Shown here piece after piece: positions 23,009 to 34,917 of a DNA stretch of 64,000 nt (the first letter of the stretch is position 1; each line of letters opens with the position of its first letter). The DNA lies in assembly GCF_002994745.2 (NCBI RefSeq), contig NC_037091.1, positions 14,818,501-14,882,500 on the forward strand. Reading direction: 5' to 3'. This DNA is from Rosa chinensis. Taxonomy: Eukaryota > Streptophyta > Magnoliopsida > Rosales > Rosaceae. The position numbers and the translations under genes are program-made. A model generated the notes under the pieces. The model saw only the letters and a list, made by a program, of their open reading frames with translations. It made no database searches and was not told the origin of the DNA.

Positions 23009-25240
23009 GTTAGACATAGGTCTCCAACTATAAGTCCGCTACGTAGAACCCTTGATAGGCGATCTCTTTTTCGCTGGATTTGTGAATTGTCACTTTGATG
23101 AGACAGTCTTCCCGTCGTTAGGGGGAGATGAGAACGTCAATGTTTAACAGAAATGACAGGAATTGTCGTGGTCTGTCCCCACTATGTCTCATCTTGATCC
23201 CCTAAAAGTGACGAGATCATATATACCTGCTACAAACATGTCTGCAAGGATTGATGTCCCCACAAGAGGACATGGTGCCACCCAGAGAAGATGGATACTG
23301 CACCACTACCATGGTTGGTGGTATAGTGACGTTACAAAGGTGGCATAATGGCGTCATAGGCCATGGGTTCCACTAGAGAGCGTAGGAGACCCATAGGTTT
23401 GATGGATTCTCGCCATAGGAAGAGAGCGAGTTTGGCACAACTTGATCCATTGATCATTGATACTCAAAATCCGTCTCATGAGAATATATATTCTGGATTG
23501 TGGTTATGTCCAAGAGACATCATTGGGGGACGCCTCAATGTTAGAACCAATTCCTGAGAATATAGAGATCTCTACGAACTACACTAGTGTACATGAGGAC
23601 GTGGAATTGTTGAGACCAATGACATCGAACCTTACTCCATTGAAGAATGCCAACGTAGAGAAAATTGGCCTAAATGGAAAGATGCGATCCAGGTTGAATT
23701 GGATTCACTAACGAAGAGGAAGGATTTCGGGCCTAAGATGCCAACACCTCCTAACATAAAACCTGTTGACATTAATAGGTCTTCGTTAGATAGCGTGATG
23801 AGAAAAAGAGATGATAATCTCGCCTTATGGTGCAAGGCTTCTCACAAAAAAGGCCCTGGAATCGACTATGAGAAGACATATTCTCTCGTAATGGATATCA
23901 TTACACTCCACTACCTTATCAGTTTGGTAGTTTCCAAATAACTGAACATGCAGCTTACGAACGTGGTCACTACGTATCTTTATGGGGATCTAGATACGGA
24001 ATATAATGAAGGTTCTTGTGGACTTCATTTACCCAAATCAAGTGGCTCTTGACCATGGAGCACGTTTGCAATGAGGGTGAAACACTCACTAAAGTGACTA
24101 CTGGATTGGGAAGGGATATGATGAACAATGCCCCTGCGTTTTCATGACAAGTTTTGAATTTGCAATTGTCACGGTTTATGTTGATAAACATGATTGGAAC
24201 CCTTGAAAGGGAAACCGCTGAACACCTGAAATCCAAGTTTGAGATGAAGGACCTTGGGAGAACACGGTTTTGTCTAGATTTAGAACTTGTAACCGTGTCA
24301 ATAAATGCTTTGCATTTTGATAAAGTCAAAGATGCACTCCCATGGTCGTCTGTAGTCTTGACCCTAAGTGGGATCCGTTTCGTCCCAGGGATGATGAAGA
24401 AAACGTGTTAATAGCAAAAGTGCTTACCTAAGTACAATAGGTGCATTATTGTACTTATCACAATACAAGACCGGACGCCTCAATTGTTATAAACTTGTTG
24501 GCTAGATGTAGCCCCGCGCCAACGCAACGTCATTGGACTAGTATAAACTATAAAGACAATCTTTCGTTACTTAAAATGTACGATAGATATGGGTTTGTTC
24601 TATCCCTGCAGAGAGAAAAGGATGACGGAAGAATGAGAAAGGATCTCATTAGCCCAAGTGGCACAGTCCAAGACGCCATGACCAGCAAAGCTGCCACCGC
24701 CAAGGGTGGCCGCCGTCATCCTCCTCCCTTACACCAAAACGATGGTGATGTTTGCTGATGCAGGGTATCTCTCTGACCCTCACAAATGTCACTTCCAAAT
24801 GAGTTATGTCTTTACCATGGGAAGCACTGTGATATCTTGGAGGTCTACAAAGCAGACCCTTGTTGCTACTTCCTCAAATCATGCAGAGATTATCGCTCTA
24901 CATGAAGCCATGAGAGAATGCATATGGCTAAGGTCTATAATTAGACATATTTGAGGAATTTGTGGTTTGAAGTCTACACAGGTGAACCTATATGCATTTA
25001 TGAAGATAATGCAGTTGTATTGAGCAAATGAAATTATGTTTCATCAAGGGCAACAACACCAAGCATATATCGCCTAAGTTCCTTTACAATCAGCAACAAC
25101 AAGCACTTCTAAAGATTGAAGTGAATCAAATCCGATCAGAGGATAATGTAGCGGACTTATTTGCTAAGTCATTACCTAAATCCACATTCGAGAAACATGT
25201 GGAGAACATCGGATTGAGAAAGTTATCCAAACTCCCATGA
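21835..25240 (+). pseudogene. pol: copia pol: integrase, reverse transcriptase, RNase H, decayed
   Basis: Readable blocks in order: pre-integrase (ENGQEFLCITSNDYGH..., HDRLGHPSRDMMIRLL, 21843..22100), integrase core (about 22370..22900), the RT lead-in KRKDFGPKMPTPPNIKPVD with IDYEKTYSLVMDIITL (23699..24000), RNase H (ISWRSTKQTLVATSSNHAEI, 24756..24950), and the C-terminal part ending EDNVADLFAKSLPKSTFEKH (to 25240). Many frameshifts and stops break it. A TA microsatellite interrupts integrase at about 22978..23005. It once encoded copying and integration of the element and is now inactive. Confidence 0.85.
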
Positions 25241-25318
25241 TTGTAGCAATTAGGGGAGATATTGACATCAGGGAGAGGTATAATATCTACATGTTCGATC
25301 TCGAAGAGTGAAGGACGT

Positions 25319-25400
25319 GTTGTGCTCTTTTTGCCCTTCGACCAAGGTTATTTTTGTCCCACAGGATTTTTGTTACCTGTCAAGGTTTTTAACGAGGCAA
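25319..25400 (+). other. 3' non-coding module of the copia element (one copy)
   Basis: An approx. 80-bp segment between the pol stop and the polypurine tract, with TTTTTGCCCTTCGACCAAGG and CAAGGTTTTTAACGAGGC. The inverse of the same module occurs three times at 61466..61872 in another copia element with a different LTR. Confidence 0.75.
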
Positions 25401-25443
25401 CAATCAAAGCGTCATCACCAAGTTTGAGCGGCACAAGGGGGAG

Positions 25444-25621
25444 TGTTGAAGGATGTCGACATAATGTGTGCCTCTACAAACTAGGGTTTAGAGTTGTAAT
25501 AGGAAAGTGTTCTAGGTATTCAATTGTATTCGGATTCTATTACCTATTGTGTACGTTGTAACTCTCTATATAAAGAGCTCCTATTATCAATAATAAACAC
25601 AATTACAATTATCCTATAATA
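25444..25621 (+). repeat. 3' LTR of the copia element
   Basis: Same length as the 5' LTR, with 9 differences. Its end has mutated from ACA to ATA. A polypurine tract (CAAGGGGGAG, 25433..25443) precedes it and GTAAG follows. Confidence 0.95.
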
Positions 25622-25626
25622 GTAAG

Positions 25627-28085
25627 TTTCTATTTCTTTTGTAATTAGTCAAGTTGAGTTATTATTTAAAGAGGAAGAGAGGGGGGACAATACGTTTCGT
25701 GGGTTGATATCATGCATATCTTATACAGAAGTAACTTCTGACAAATTTTAATGTATTCGTGTCTTTCACTATTGTTCCCGCAGTGTCCGGTATTACCAAT
25801 TGTTCGCAATATCCCCACATGAAAAAGATTACAAACTTTCAGGGAAAAATCTAAAGAAAATTTCACTTGGGAATTTCGAATATATTTCATTCATTAGGTT
25901 TGTATGGCGATTCTCTTCCAATCGGATGAATTGTGAATAGTTGATTACTTTTTCCTTCATCATGAGAACTAGAAAAGGTGCCCGCGCGCTTTGCTGCGAG
26001 ACTTATTGTTACATGGTGGAGATTATGATTGATCTTGTTACATTACATAGTAGAAATACCAATTATCTTTGTTGAAATTTACAGATTTTGTTTTGTTTGA
26101 ACTTATTACTAATTCTGATGGAGAAATCAAACTTGGTATACATAGTTTAATGAAGGAATAAACAGAATACAAATGAAAAGTGTGTGATGGATGTTGCATA
26201 ATGATACACGATCTACATGGATATTCATCTCATGCTGCTGGTCCACAGTCCAAGCTGTTATTGCCATATCACCTTTGCTGATGAAAAGCTTTTCATTTTT
26301 TCAATAGGCACTCTATCCATGCTTCAGATGCCTGATATAACAATGCACATCAAGAAGTGGTTAGAAAAACTGCTAAGACAGAAGTCGAGCTCTCAGTTGG
26401 TATATGAATCACAATAGAATTCAAAGATTTTCCTACATGTACTCAAATTAAATGCTAGCTTAATATAAGAAGCAAGAAAATACAGAGCAACCAAAACTCG
26501 AACCACAAAGCTTACTTTGAATGGGTTCCCTCAGTTATTCCTGTCGCATTGGCTTTTGTTCTCTTTATCTAAAAGCAATTTCTCACTCGACCCTGATATC
26601 AAGATACTACAATCAATCTATTAAGGGCATTATGGTTAGAACAGCTTGAGAACACATGATGACATATCACGTTAACATAGAGCATGATTTCAATTATAAC
26701 ATGTTATTGCTATTAACTCATTCACAAAATACAAAATAGAAAGCACAAATACACATCAAATTATTGAAAGTTAGCACATAGAAGAAATTTTAAACTCTCA
26801 ACAAATTATTTTTTTAAGGTGAACATGAAAGAAAAAACAATGCTGCTGTGAATTTAAAGCAGTAAAGAAGTATAAACATCAGATAAGGAGTTTAGAATGA
26901 ATAAAAGCATCCCTTTGTAGAATTTTGAAGTTGCATTTTCTGCTAAAAGTTTATTGATTGTAGTTCCCTGTAAACAATTTTTTTTTTCTAAGCTGAAGAT
27001 CAAATAGAAAAGAAAACTGCTGCAATTTTTTAGGTTGTGATAAGCGGATGCTATCAGTTTGGAACATTTGCATCAAAAAGAGTAAGCTGTAAAAATTATA
27101 ACATTTGGTAACAAACTGTGGACTTTTGAATCCCATAAGCAAATTTGGACCAACATATTGGTGAAGAATGAGCTATCTTTGGTTCAAGGGAATCAATTAT
27201 CTCATCACCTTCAGACCTGTTACTGATTTTAAGCTTTTAAAAGTAGTTATTAACTTACTTTAAGTTTCCAATATCACCATTACCTCTTTTAGCTTTTTAT
27301 CTTCTACTGTGCTAAAATAGTGAACATGAACAACAGTCTGCTAACCCCAAACATGTTCACCATTGTGAATCGCATTTTTCCATTCTTCCGCCTTACCATC
27401 TCCCATTGGTGTTCAAATTCAGTTTCAACCTGCCACAGAACCACCATGATTTAAATATTTGAAATTCATGCCTAGCATCTGAAGAGAGTGATTCACTTAG
27501 TTATATATAAACTCTTGCTGAAATAAAGATCAACCTAAACCAATAGAAAAAAAAAACTGTAGTAATTCATAAGAAACCAATGATCACATGGTAAATATAA
27601 GCAAATCTATCAAACATATCATAAGAATCCAAAATTTGGGAATATGACCAAGTATGCATTCTGCATGGGATGTTTCAGCAGCTACTTGTTTGTGGACTGT
27701 TTCTCTTTCATTTGAAAAAAGAGCCATTGCAACACCTAGAATCTCCTACGACCAATGCACTTTTGTATCATATGAGTGAACTTTACATAATGATCTATTC
27801 AGACATCGTCTAGGATTGCTTACAATTGCTACAAAATTCAGGCCTCCTTTACAAAATGTGAACAGTACATATTTTTTCCCCATGTATATTAGATTACAAC
27901 AATGTAAAGAGAGCAAACTGATTTGAATTTCACAAAGGACATGAAGAAACTATGCATAATTGATCCACATATATTCGGTTAGTTCTCTAATGGCTGCAAG
28001 GAAAAAAAAAAAAAAAAAGGAGAAAACTTTGGTATCAACTGATCTTTTTAAAGTTAAAAGCCTTGAATTTCACGTGGAGAGTTTT
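25627..28085. other. AT-rich DNA without a clear gene
   Basis: No confident coding region. A short minus-strand stretch near 27345..27440 has GDGKAEEWKNAI, which could be the tail of the NmrA-like fragment to its right, but the frame is broken. The ORFs at 25666 and 26217 matched nothing recognised. Confidence 0.35.
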
Positions 28086-28745
28086 TGTAACAAACCAGCC
28101 CTGATGATGGTGTAAGGGATTTCAGAGGCCATCAGTATTGACCCATCTTCTTTGGCTAATTTTCTTTCATTGCTTTTCATGAGAGCTTGAATGCCACCAG
28201 CACCTTTGTAAACATTTAACTGCTAGTTTTATTAATCATAGTAAAAAAAAACAATTCCTTTACAGTGGTGATGTTTCTAACACTGAGAGGAAGAGAGAGA
28301 GGCACCTGAGATAAGAGAATGACATGGTTTACCCATTTCAAGGTCCCAACATTAGATGAGAAACCATCCTGACAAAAGAAATAACATTCAAAAGACATTT
28401 TTAAAGTTTCAATTTCAAAATAAGTATGATGTCAAGAAAATTGCGACAACTAAGAAACTAAATGGCTTTGCAACAGTAGATATAGATTACAATATCATTG
28501 TCACAGCAAAATTATAATATAAGAATATCAAAAGTAAGAGCAATATAAAGTTAGTGAATTGGGATCTATGTATAATGTATGGAGCATGTTTTACGTGATA
28601 ATATAGGAAGACAAAAATTAAGTCAGTAAGTTCCAGGTGTAGATATTGCATACATTTGGGCATATTACTGTGGAAACTCCTCTTAGAGCTCTCCATAGAA
28701 ATGCCTTGTCCTTTGACTTTTCCAGTCAATGACTTTCTAAACAAA
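28086..28745 (-). pseudogene. NAD(P)-binding Rossmann (atypical SDR/NmrA-like) gene fragment
   Basis: Three exon-like pieces on the minus strand resemble the middle of plant NAD(P)-binding Rossmann proteins: near 28640-28720 KAFLWRALRGVSTVICPN; near 28313-28384 WVNHVILLSQ followed by a GT donor; near 28086-28211 GAGGIQALMKSNERKLAKED followed by IPYTIIRAG. The N-terminal nucleotide-binding glycine motif was not found, the first piece has a stop just upstream, and the last lacks a clean donor. It is most likely a pseudogene or captured fragment. The parent protein would be a soluble or plastid oxidoreductase-like protein of unknown substrate. Confidence 0.6.
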
Positions 28746-29239
28746 AACCACAAACCATAGAATGAGTGTTTAAAGTACAAAAAAATTGATTCAATTAAGG
28801 AACTTATAGCAGCCTTACAGGCTGTCTCTCATTTTATAGAGGCTGTGCCTTAAGATCTTATAGAGGCTGTCCTTAATTAAAGTGCCCCACCATGTCTCTC
28901 ATTTGATTCGGTTAAGGAACTTATAACAGTACAAAGCTGTGGTTTAGTGTCCCTAGCATACATGACAGTAGCCCAACAACTTTTTAACAAACAACCAGTA
29001 ATACACACAAAACAAAGAAACAAACAATGTAGGTAAAACTGATACAGCCTCTATTCCAGAAAACAAAAAAGGTGTGGTAATTGCCAAACTCTGGAGAAAC
29101 TGAGCTCAGAGTAATATCCAGAATTTTACTCTTATGATGTTTAATTAACAAAAGGAAGAAAGAACAGAGGCTTTTGTTTTGATAGATTGCAGAATTTCAG
29201 AAATCAATTAGTATGAGCTTAAGTTGCCATCTTTGACTA

Positions 29240-30611
29240 CTACTTCATAGGCTTTTCTTTCTTTCTGAAACATTCAAACACAAAGATAACACAATCAGAT
29301 ATATGTATAAATTTGATTATGCAGCGAATATGATGAAGGTAAATGGAGTTAGGAGAAGGTTTGGAACTCACCGGTCCAAGGTACTTGATGCATTGGCTCT
29401 ATAGAACTGTCCTCGAGCATAGCTCAAGATTTGTTTCCTTGCCATCTCCAACATTCAGCCTGGATTATACGAATTGGTCAGTAAGTCTCAAATATCACAT
29501 CGATCATCAGAAAAAGTTTCACCAACATATTTGTTCATTATATGGTGAAAATAAATGAACATTAAGGTCAATCACTTACCAGTAGAAGAAAGCTGGCTAC
29601 TCTGACTTTCAAACCACAACTCGTAGTACATGTGTAAATTGTGTCTATACCGATGGCGTGGATCAATCTGTATAGGACATCAAGAAATAAACGGCTTAAC
29701 ATTAGATCATGCATATTTTACATTGCAAGGAATATAAGTTTTCAAAAGAAATATCTAGCCTTATTCTCTTTAGGGATTATGAAGTGTGAACTTACAGCTT
29801 CAAGCCAATGTTGAAGAGCTAAGTTTTGTGTTTTCTCATCCTTAGACAAACATTTTCCAATCTGAAATAACAAAGCAAGTGTTATTACTGAAATGAATGT
29901 CCAATAAGCTATGGAAACATGAGAAAGTAGTATGTATAAGAAAAAGAACAAACCTTCGCAGCCTAGTCCTAGCCCTTGCCTACCACAAAGAGGCGGTTTC
30001 CGGCTTCTCAACATCGAAGAATGACACAGAACTCTGCTTGAGAGCTGCAGAATCTAAAAGGTTTCCATCTGAAGCATTTGAAAATAGCCAAATCAATCAA
30101 ACCATTTCCATAAAAAAAATAAAATTAAAAAATTAAAAAATTAAAAAAAATGACAATAAAACTAAATCAAATTCAAGTACAATTTCAATGGTGAGAAATA
30201 ATAATCAAGTGCTTAGTAATTACCATAGCTCCTTAGTCCCAGCTGGAGAACTTAACCATTTGAAAATAACCAAATTAACCAAACCATTTTGTATCAAAAC
30301 AAACTGAAATTGAAGCATACTAAGCATGTAACAAAATAATTACCATACCTCCTCAGCCACCACTGCACGATCTGCAAGGTTTCTTTGAGTTTGATATACA
30401 AAACTTTCTGAACTTTGACTGCTGCATCATCAAGCTCCTTAACCAGTCTAGGCAAAAACATAAAATCTGGTTGAGACAGAGCAAAAGTCAGCATTGGTTT
30501 AAGCTTCAACAGATGTTTACCTCTACAATCTTCTGTCCCCAACGTTTCCTTAAATGAAAGGTTCCTATCCAACATTACATTTTCAGGCTTAAACGAAAGG
30601 TTCCTATCCAA
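29240..30611 (-). pseudogene. IQM-type (IQ-motif calmodulin-binding) pseudogene
   Basis: Exon pieces in order: 30611 to about 30349 (MDRNLSFKPENV..., LVKELDDAAVKVQK, then frameshifted into RNLADRAVVAEE); about 30067-29950 (SAALKQSSVSFFDVEKPET, then a stop after W, then ARARTR); 29861-29796 (IGKCLSKDEKTQNLALQHWL, exact 66 bp); 29667-29580 (IDPRHRYRHNLHMYYELWF); about 29461-29372 (NVGDGKETNLELCSRTVL, stop, SQCIKYLGP); about 29270-29240 (KAYEVVV). These are signatures of plant IQM proteins, which bind calmodulin through an IQ motif. The IQ region carries the frameshift, there are at least two in-frame stops, and the conserved C-terminal half is absent. Introns are kept, so it was copied as DNA, not from mRNA. 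Confidence 0.85.
30060..30435. repeat. Diverged direct duplication of approx. 185 bp within the IQM pseudogene
   Basis: TTTGAAAATAGCCAAATCAA (about 30077) recurs as TTTGAAAATAACCAAATTAA (about 30257), and the block TTAGTAATTACCATAGCTCC (about 30213) recurs as AAATAATTACCATACCTCC (about 30334). The duplication includes the end of the IQ exon and its donor. Confidence 0.55.
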
Positions 30612-32796
30612 ATTACATTTTCAGGCTTGCAATCCTTTAACCGACTTGAATTTTAAAACCACTGAACTTGTTAGACCAATCAATCTTATAAATCAAAATA
30701 TTGCCATGTACCTTTTCCAGAATGAACCCAAACTGATTTGTTGTCTTCTCTTTCGTATCTTAGTGCTTGACCTTTTATAGAGACTGCAAATCACAGAAGA
30801 AAAAAAAAATTCAGATCAATTGTTTTTAGAAAGATGATAAAACTAACATTTATCAACATAAAGATCAATAGTTGGAATTCTGTAAATAAACTGATTCAAT
30901 AACACTGAGCATAACTCTTTACATACCTGAATTCAAAGCACTTCCAAAATTTGATCGCACACTGTTCCCAATGTCTGCTGAACAAAACCAAACAAACCAT
31001 CTATTACAACTATATAAACCACCATAACCGAAACAAATTCTATCATCCAAATACAACAACGGCCAAACAAACCATCTCTATACAATCAACCATAACATTG
31101 CATACCCTCTATCAAATATACCCCCTGCCGAGTAATCACAAAAATACCTGAACATTCAATAATCTAAAGGCAAAAGTTAGATACCTAAACCACGATAGGA
31201 CAACCAACTAACAACAATTAACAAAACCAGGAACAGTGGCAAAAGAACAATCCACATACTCCTTTGCACAAAACCTACAAAGTAAAAACAAAACAGTCAT
31301 TACCACTCAAAGACAAAGAAAACACCCAAACCTCTGTAATCACCGAAAATCAAAACCTCAACAAAAACATCGAAACCCAAATCAATACCCTAAAACATGA
31401 AAACCCAAATCAATTGAAACCCAACCACAACAAAAACCACCGATTCAAAACCACAAAACCATCGATAACAAACCAAGTTTCAATCACACAAAGCAAAAGG
31501 AACAAACTTTAATCAAATTCCCAAAAGGAAAAAAGGTTTAAAACTTTACCTCTGTTAAGGGGATTAGAATTGGCAGTCAAGAATTTTCTCTGAATCTCAT
31601 TCGTGCAGCAGATCGTGCCCTGAATAAAGAAATTATTAATTAGCAAAAAAAAACCATTTGAGCTTATAAACGATAAGTAGAACCTCAAAAAAAGAAAGAA
31701 AGAAAAAAATAGTAGGCATACAGATTGTGTTGCAAGCACTGTTCGATGTATACTACATGAACACAAAATCTATAACAAAGGCAATGCAAAAGAAACAGAT
31801 GAACCCAAAGCACAGACCACTTTAAATAGCAATCTATTAGAATAAACTATCAAAAACTTAGGAGTCAAGACGATGAAATTTTCTATACAACGCTTAATCG
31901 AATAATCCCAAAACGCCGAAGCCCACAGGCAAAACGATTATACTTCATAAAACGTTTGGACCTCTCAGTATATTAGAACTCAAGCAAAGCTTTTGACTCC
32001 AAGTTTTGTTCCAATCAATGTTATAATATCGATATGTACCTTTTCCAAAACAAACGTAAATTGATTTGTCCTTTGCTCTTTTGTATCTCACTCCTTGAAC
32101 TTTTACAGAGACTGCAAATGACAGAAAACCAATCTAACATCAATCGTTTTCAGAAAGACGATTATATCATGAAAATCAAACAAAATCAGTTTGGGTATGT
32201 GAAGAAAAGATGGATAACGACGATATTGATGTTGATCTTACAAAGTCGAACTCTTACTGAGTCCTCACTGTTGGTGATTCTGCATGATTGCCGACTCTGA
32301 GGTTACTAACAGTGATTCTGGATGTTGATGGAGGCTTCCCGAACACAGCAGATTACACGTTTTGCTTTATATACTCGGGCATCAATTGATAAGAACAGAA
32401 AGAAAGAGCTCGGCTGGAGTCAATACACCAAACAGCTTGATCATCAGAATACATATCTATATATATGAAATTCGGTGATCCTTTAACAAAAGAAAGAACG
32501 AAGAACACACCTAATTAAAATCCTCCATCCACACCAAAAATCAGAGCTTTGCAATTCAGATACAATCTGAGAAAAACAAAGCTCATGCTGATGAAATTTT
32601 ACACAAAACCCTTAATCGAATAATCCCAAAAAACTGTACCCAACAAAATTAACCCAAAAATTAACATCAAGCAGTTACCTTTTATGCCTCCAAGCTGGAA
32701 ACAAACGAAAATTGAGACCTGTCTATGCCGATCAACAACCTCCCTCACTATCAATCTAAGCGAGACGAAGAACCACATCAGAGACCAAGATCGAAC

Positions 32797-32840
<44 letters not shown>

Positions 32841-33700
32841 GTCGATTTCAATTTTCTTTCTTCTGACTATGAGATAGATAAGAACGAACTCTCACTCTCA
32901 CTCTCTCTGTCGATTTCAACTCTCTTTCAGTCGGTGATTCTTTTTTTTTTGTTTTTGCGAAGGTTCCCGAATCCCCTATTTGGTTCTTTATTCACGTTTT
33001 ATAGAAGACCAGCTTGATATTCTCCACGAACAGCAAGGGCAAAATCGACTTTTCTTCCCTTTGATGAACAATAGTAACAGTGAACTCATCTTTCAATATA
33101 TGTATAATTTTTGTCAGTAGTTTACAAGCATGTTCATACTTGAATATGTTTGATGTACAACAGCTGAATAATGTCTTGCACTAATAGTCAGAGATGCTAG
33201 AAATATCAGAAAATAAAAAATTTTGAGATGACAGACTAGGAATCAATCCCAGCTATGAGAAACGCCTCGCAACTTAGACATGTGAATCACTCAGAAGAAG
33301 CCTAGTATTTTGGAGTCACCATTCCTAGAACGAATGCCATCACCTACCCTCATATATTATGAAAAGACAGAACTACAAGCTATTCTTGGTTATCTGAACA
33401 TCAATCTTTGAATCCAAATTGAATGATTGGTCAAGCCTCTAGACCTTCTAGATTTATTATAGATTTATGTGACCTCTACATCTTACGTGAGCATTTAATA
33501 TACTCATTTTGAAGACCTGCAGCATCTATTCGTTCTTTTTGGTAGATGTGTAATAAGCTAAATCCTAACTAGGGCCTTCTGCACAAGATGAATGAAGTGA
33601 GATGTACATGCCTGTGACTTTCGATGTGGGCCTGATTATCACCAATGTTCCGTATTTTGTAGAGCATATGAAAGTTGTGCTGTTTCCTATCATAATGCCT
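30612..33700. other. AT-rich region with duplicated exon-like segments
   Basis: Two minus-strand segments of 72 bp, 30712..30783 and 32040..32111, share an acceptor (GCAG|TCTC), a donor (AAAAG|GTACAT) and similar sequence; one frame gives GQALRYEREDNKSVWVHSG and VQGVRYKRAKDKSIYVCFG. They look like the same exon duplicated about 1.3 kb apart. The parent protein was not recognised. A CT microsatellite is at about 32803..32836. Nothing else in the region looks coding. Confidence 0.45.
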
Positions 33701-33710
33701 ATATCAGTTT

Positions 33711-33809
33711 ATGGCCCGCACCGCCGACAAAGACCTCGAGTCAAAGCTTGGTTTCGATCTATTCTCCGAAGGTGAAACTAGGCTCGGCTGGTTACTCACT
33801 TTCACAACG
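33711..33809 (+). pseudogene. DNA polymerase epsilon catalytic subunit, single N-terminal exon fragment
   Basis: A 99-bp open stretch encodes DLESKLGFDLFSEGETRLGW followed by LLTF and ends at a GT donor (ACG|GTAAAT). This matches the conserved N-terminus of plant POL2/TIL1-type polymerase epsilon. The next exon (WEDxDT...) and the polymerase and exonuclease domains are absent. It is an isolated exon, out of context, directly followed by pieces of an unrelated aminotransferase gene. Confidence 0.8.
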
Positions 33810-34917
33810 GTAAATTGCTCTTCCATTTCTGCTGTTTCTATAGCTTGGATAATTTGGGATTTGAAATATGTAATCTGCGTTTCGAAGAGGTTTTTAGAGA
33901 AATTTCCCTTTTCTAGTGAGGCACAATTTTTTCGAATACAGCGGGATTTGATACATGCTGAACAACGTATTATGTGGGTGAGCCGCCGTATTATGTCGGG
34001 TGGAGGAAGGTGGCGGAGGATCCGTACGACGAGTTGCGTAATCCGGATGAGCTGGGTTTGGATGAAAACATGGTGGGTCGAGTTGGGTTTGGCTTGTTTT
34101 GCTTAAAGTCTCCAGCTTTTTTGAATTTTTGAATTTTTTTTTTTTTTTGGTTTTGATGTGGGAATTTTGATGGGTGTAGTTAGCTTTGGACTTGGTTCGA
34201 GAGTGCCTAATGTAGAATGCAAAGGATGCAATACTGGGTGGTGAGGCTGGGGATTAGTGGGATTGCTTGTTACCAGCCTTCTGATGGTTTAATGGAGCTG
34301 AAACTGGAACTTCTTTTAAACTCTCGAATAATTTCTTGTGTTTTCATGATTGTTCATTCGAATTGTTCGTAAAATGTATAGTCCTTTTTGTTTGATATGG
34401 AAATCTGATTAGCTTTTGGACTTTGTAATTTTGGGGCATATGCTTCGAATTTTGTCTGTGTGATTCTGTTAAGACTTGATTTTGGTGGAATGTGTACCTA
34501 ACTTTCAGAATCAGGACCTACTTTAGATGGAATTAACCAACCTTGGCTATAATGGCAAAGTATCTTCTGAATGCTTGATTTTCTGTGACTGAAAGCGTTG
34601 AGCTATTGGTGCATAATGGACCTAACTGTCAAGATTTGTCTAATTTTAGATGCAATTCATTAATTTGGGCTCTATCAAAATGGAAAAGTTTCTGACAAGA
34701 TTGATATTAAGTGGCTCCTTTGATTGGTTTAATGCTTCCAAGTGAATGGAATATAATTACTCTTGAAGTTCATTGCGGATTATTTTTGTCATTTACTAGA
34801 GATAATGGTATTGTTTTCTTACAACTAGCAGTGATTGCTCGAATGTGAGTCCATTTACTTGATAACAGTTCCATTTACATAATACCAGTATTATATCTCA
34901 GGAAATATTGGCTCTAC

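Larger units (their letters stand above)
16533..25621 (+). mobile_element. Complete but decayed Ty1/copia element with a nested solo LTR
   Basis: Both LTRs (16533..16710 and 25444..25621, 178 bp each) and the 5-bp target duplication GTAAG (16528..16532 and 25622..25626) are present. Order: LTR, PBS, repeat-rich leader, gag, decayed protease, GAG-pre-integrase, integrase, reverse transcriptase, RNase H, 3' module, polypurine tract, LTR, the copia order. Nine differences were counted between the LTRs (about 95% identity). Gag and pol are full of stops and frameshifts, so the copy is dead. Its length of 9.1 kb is explained partly by a 2525-bp gypsy solo LTR at 19310..21834. Confidence 0.95.

Noticed and set aside
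26217..26417. 66-aa ORF between the copia element and the NmrA-like fragment
   Set aside because: No similarity recognised and no splice or promoter signals that convince.
31264..31512. 82-aa ORF rich in N, K, Q and T
   Set aside because: Composition follows from the A-rich strand; no domain and no splice context.
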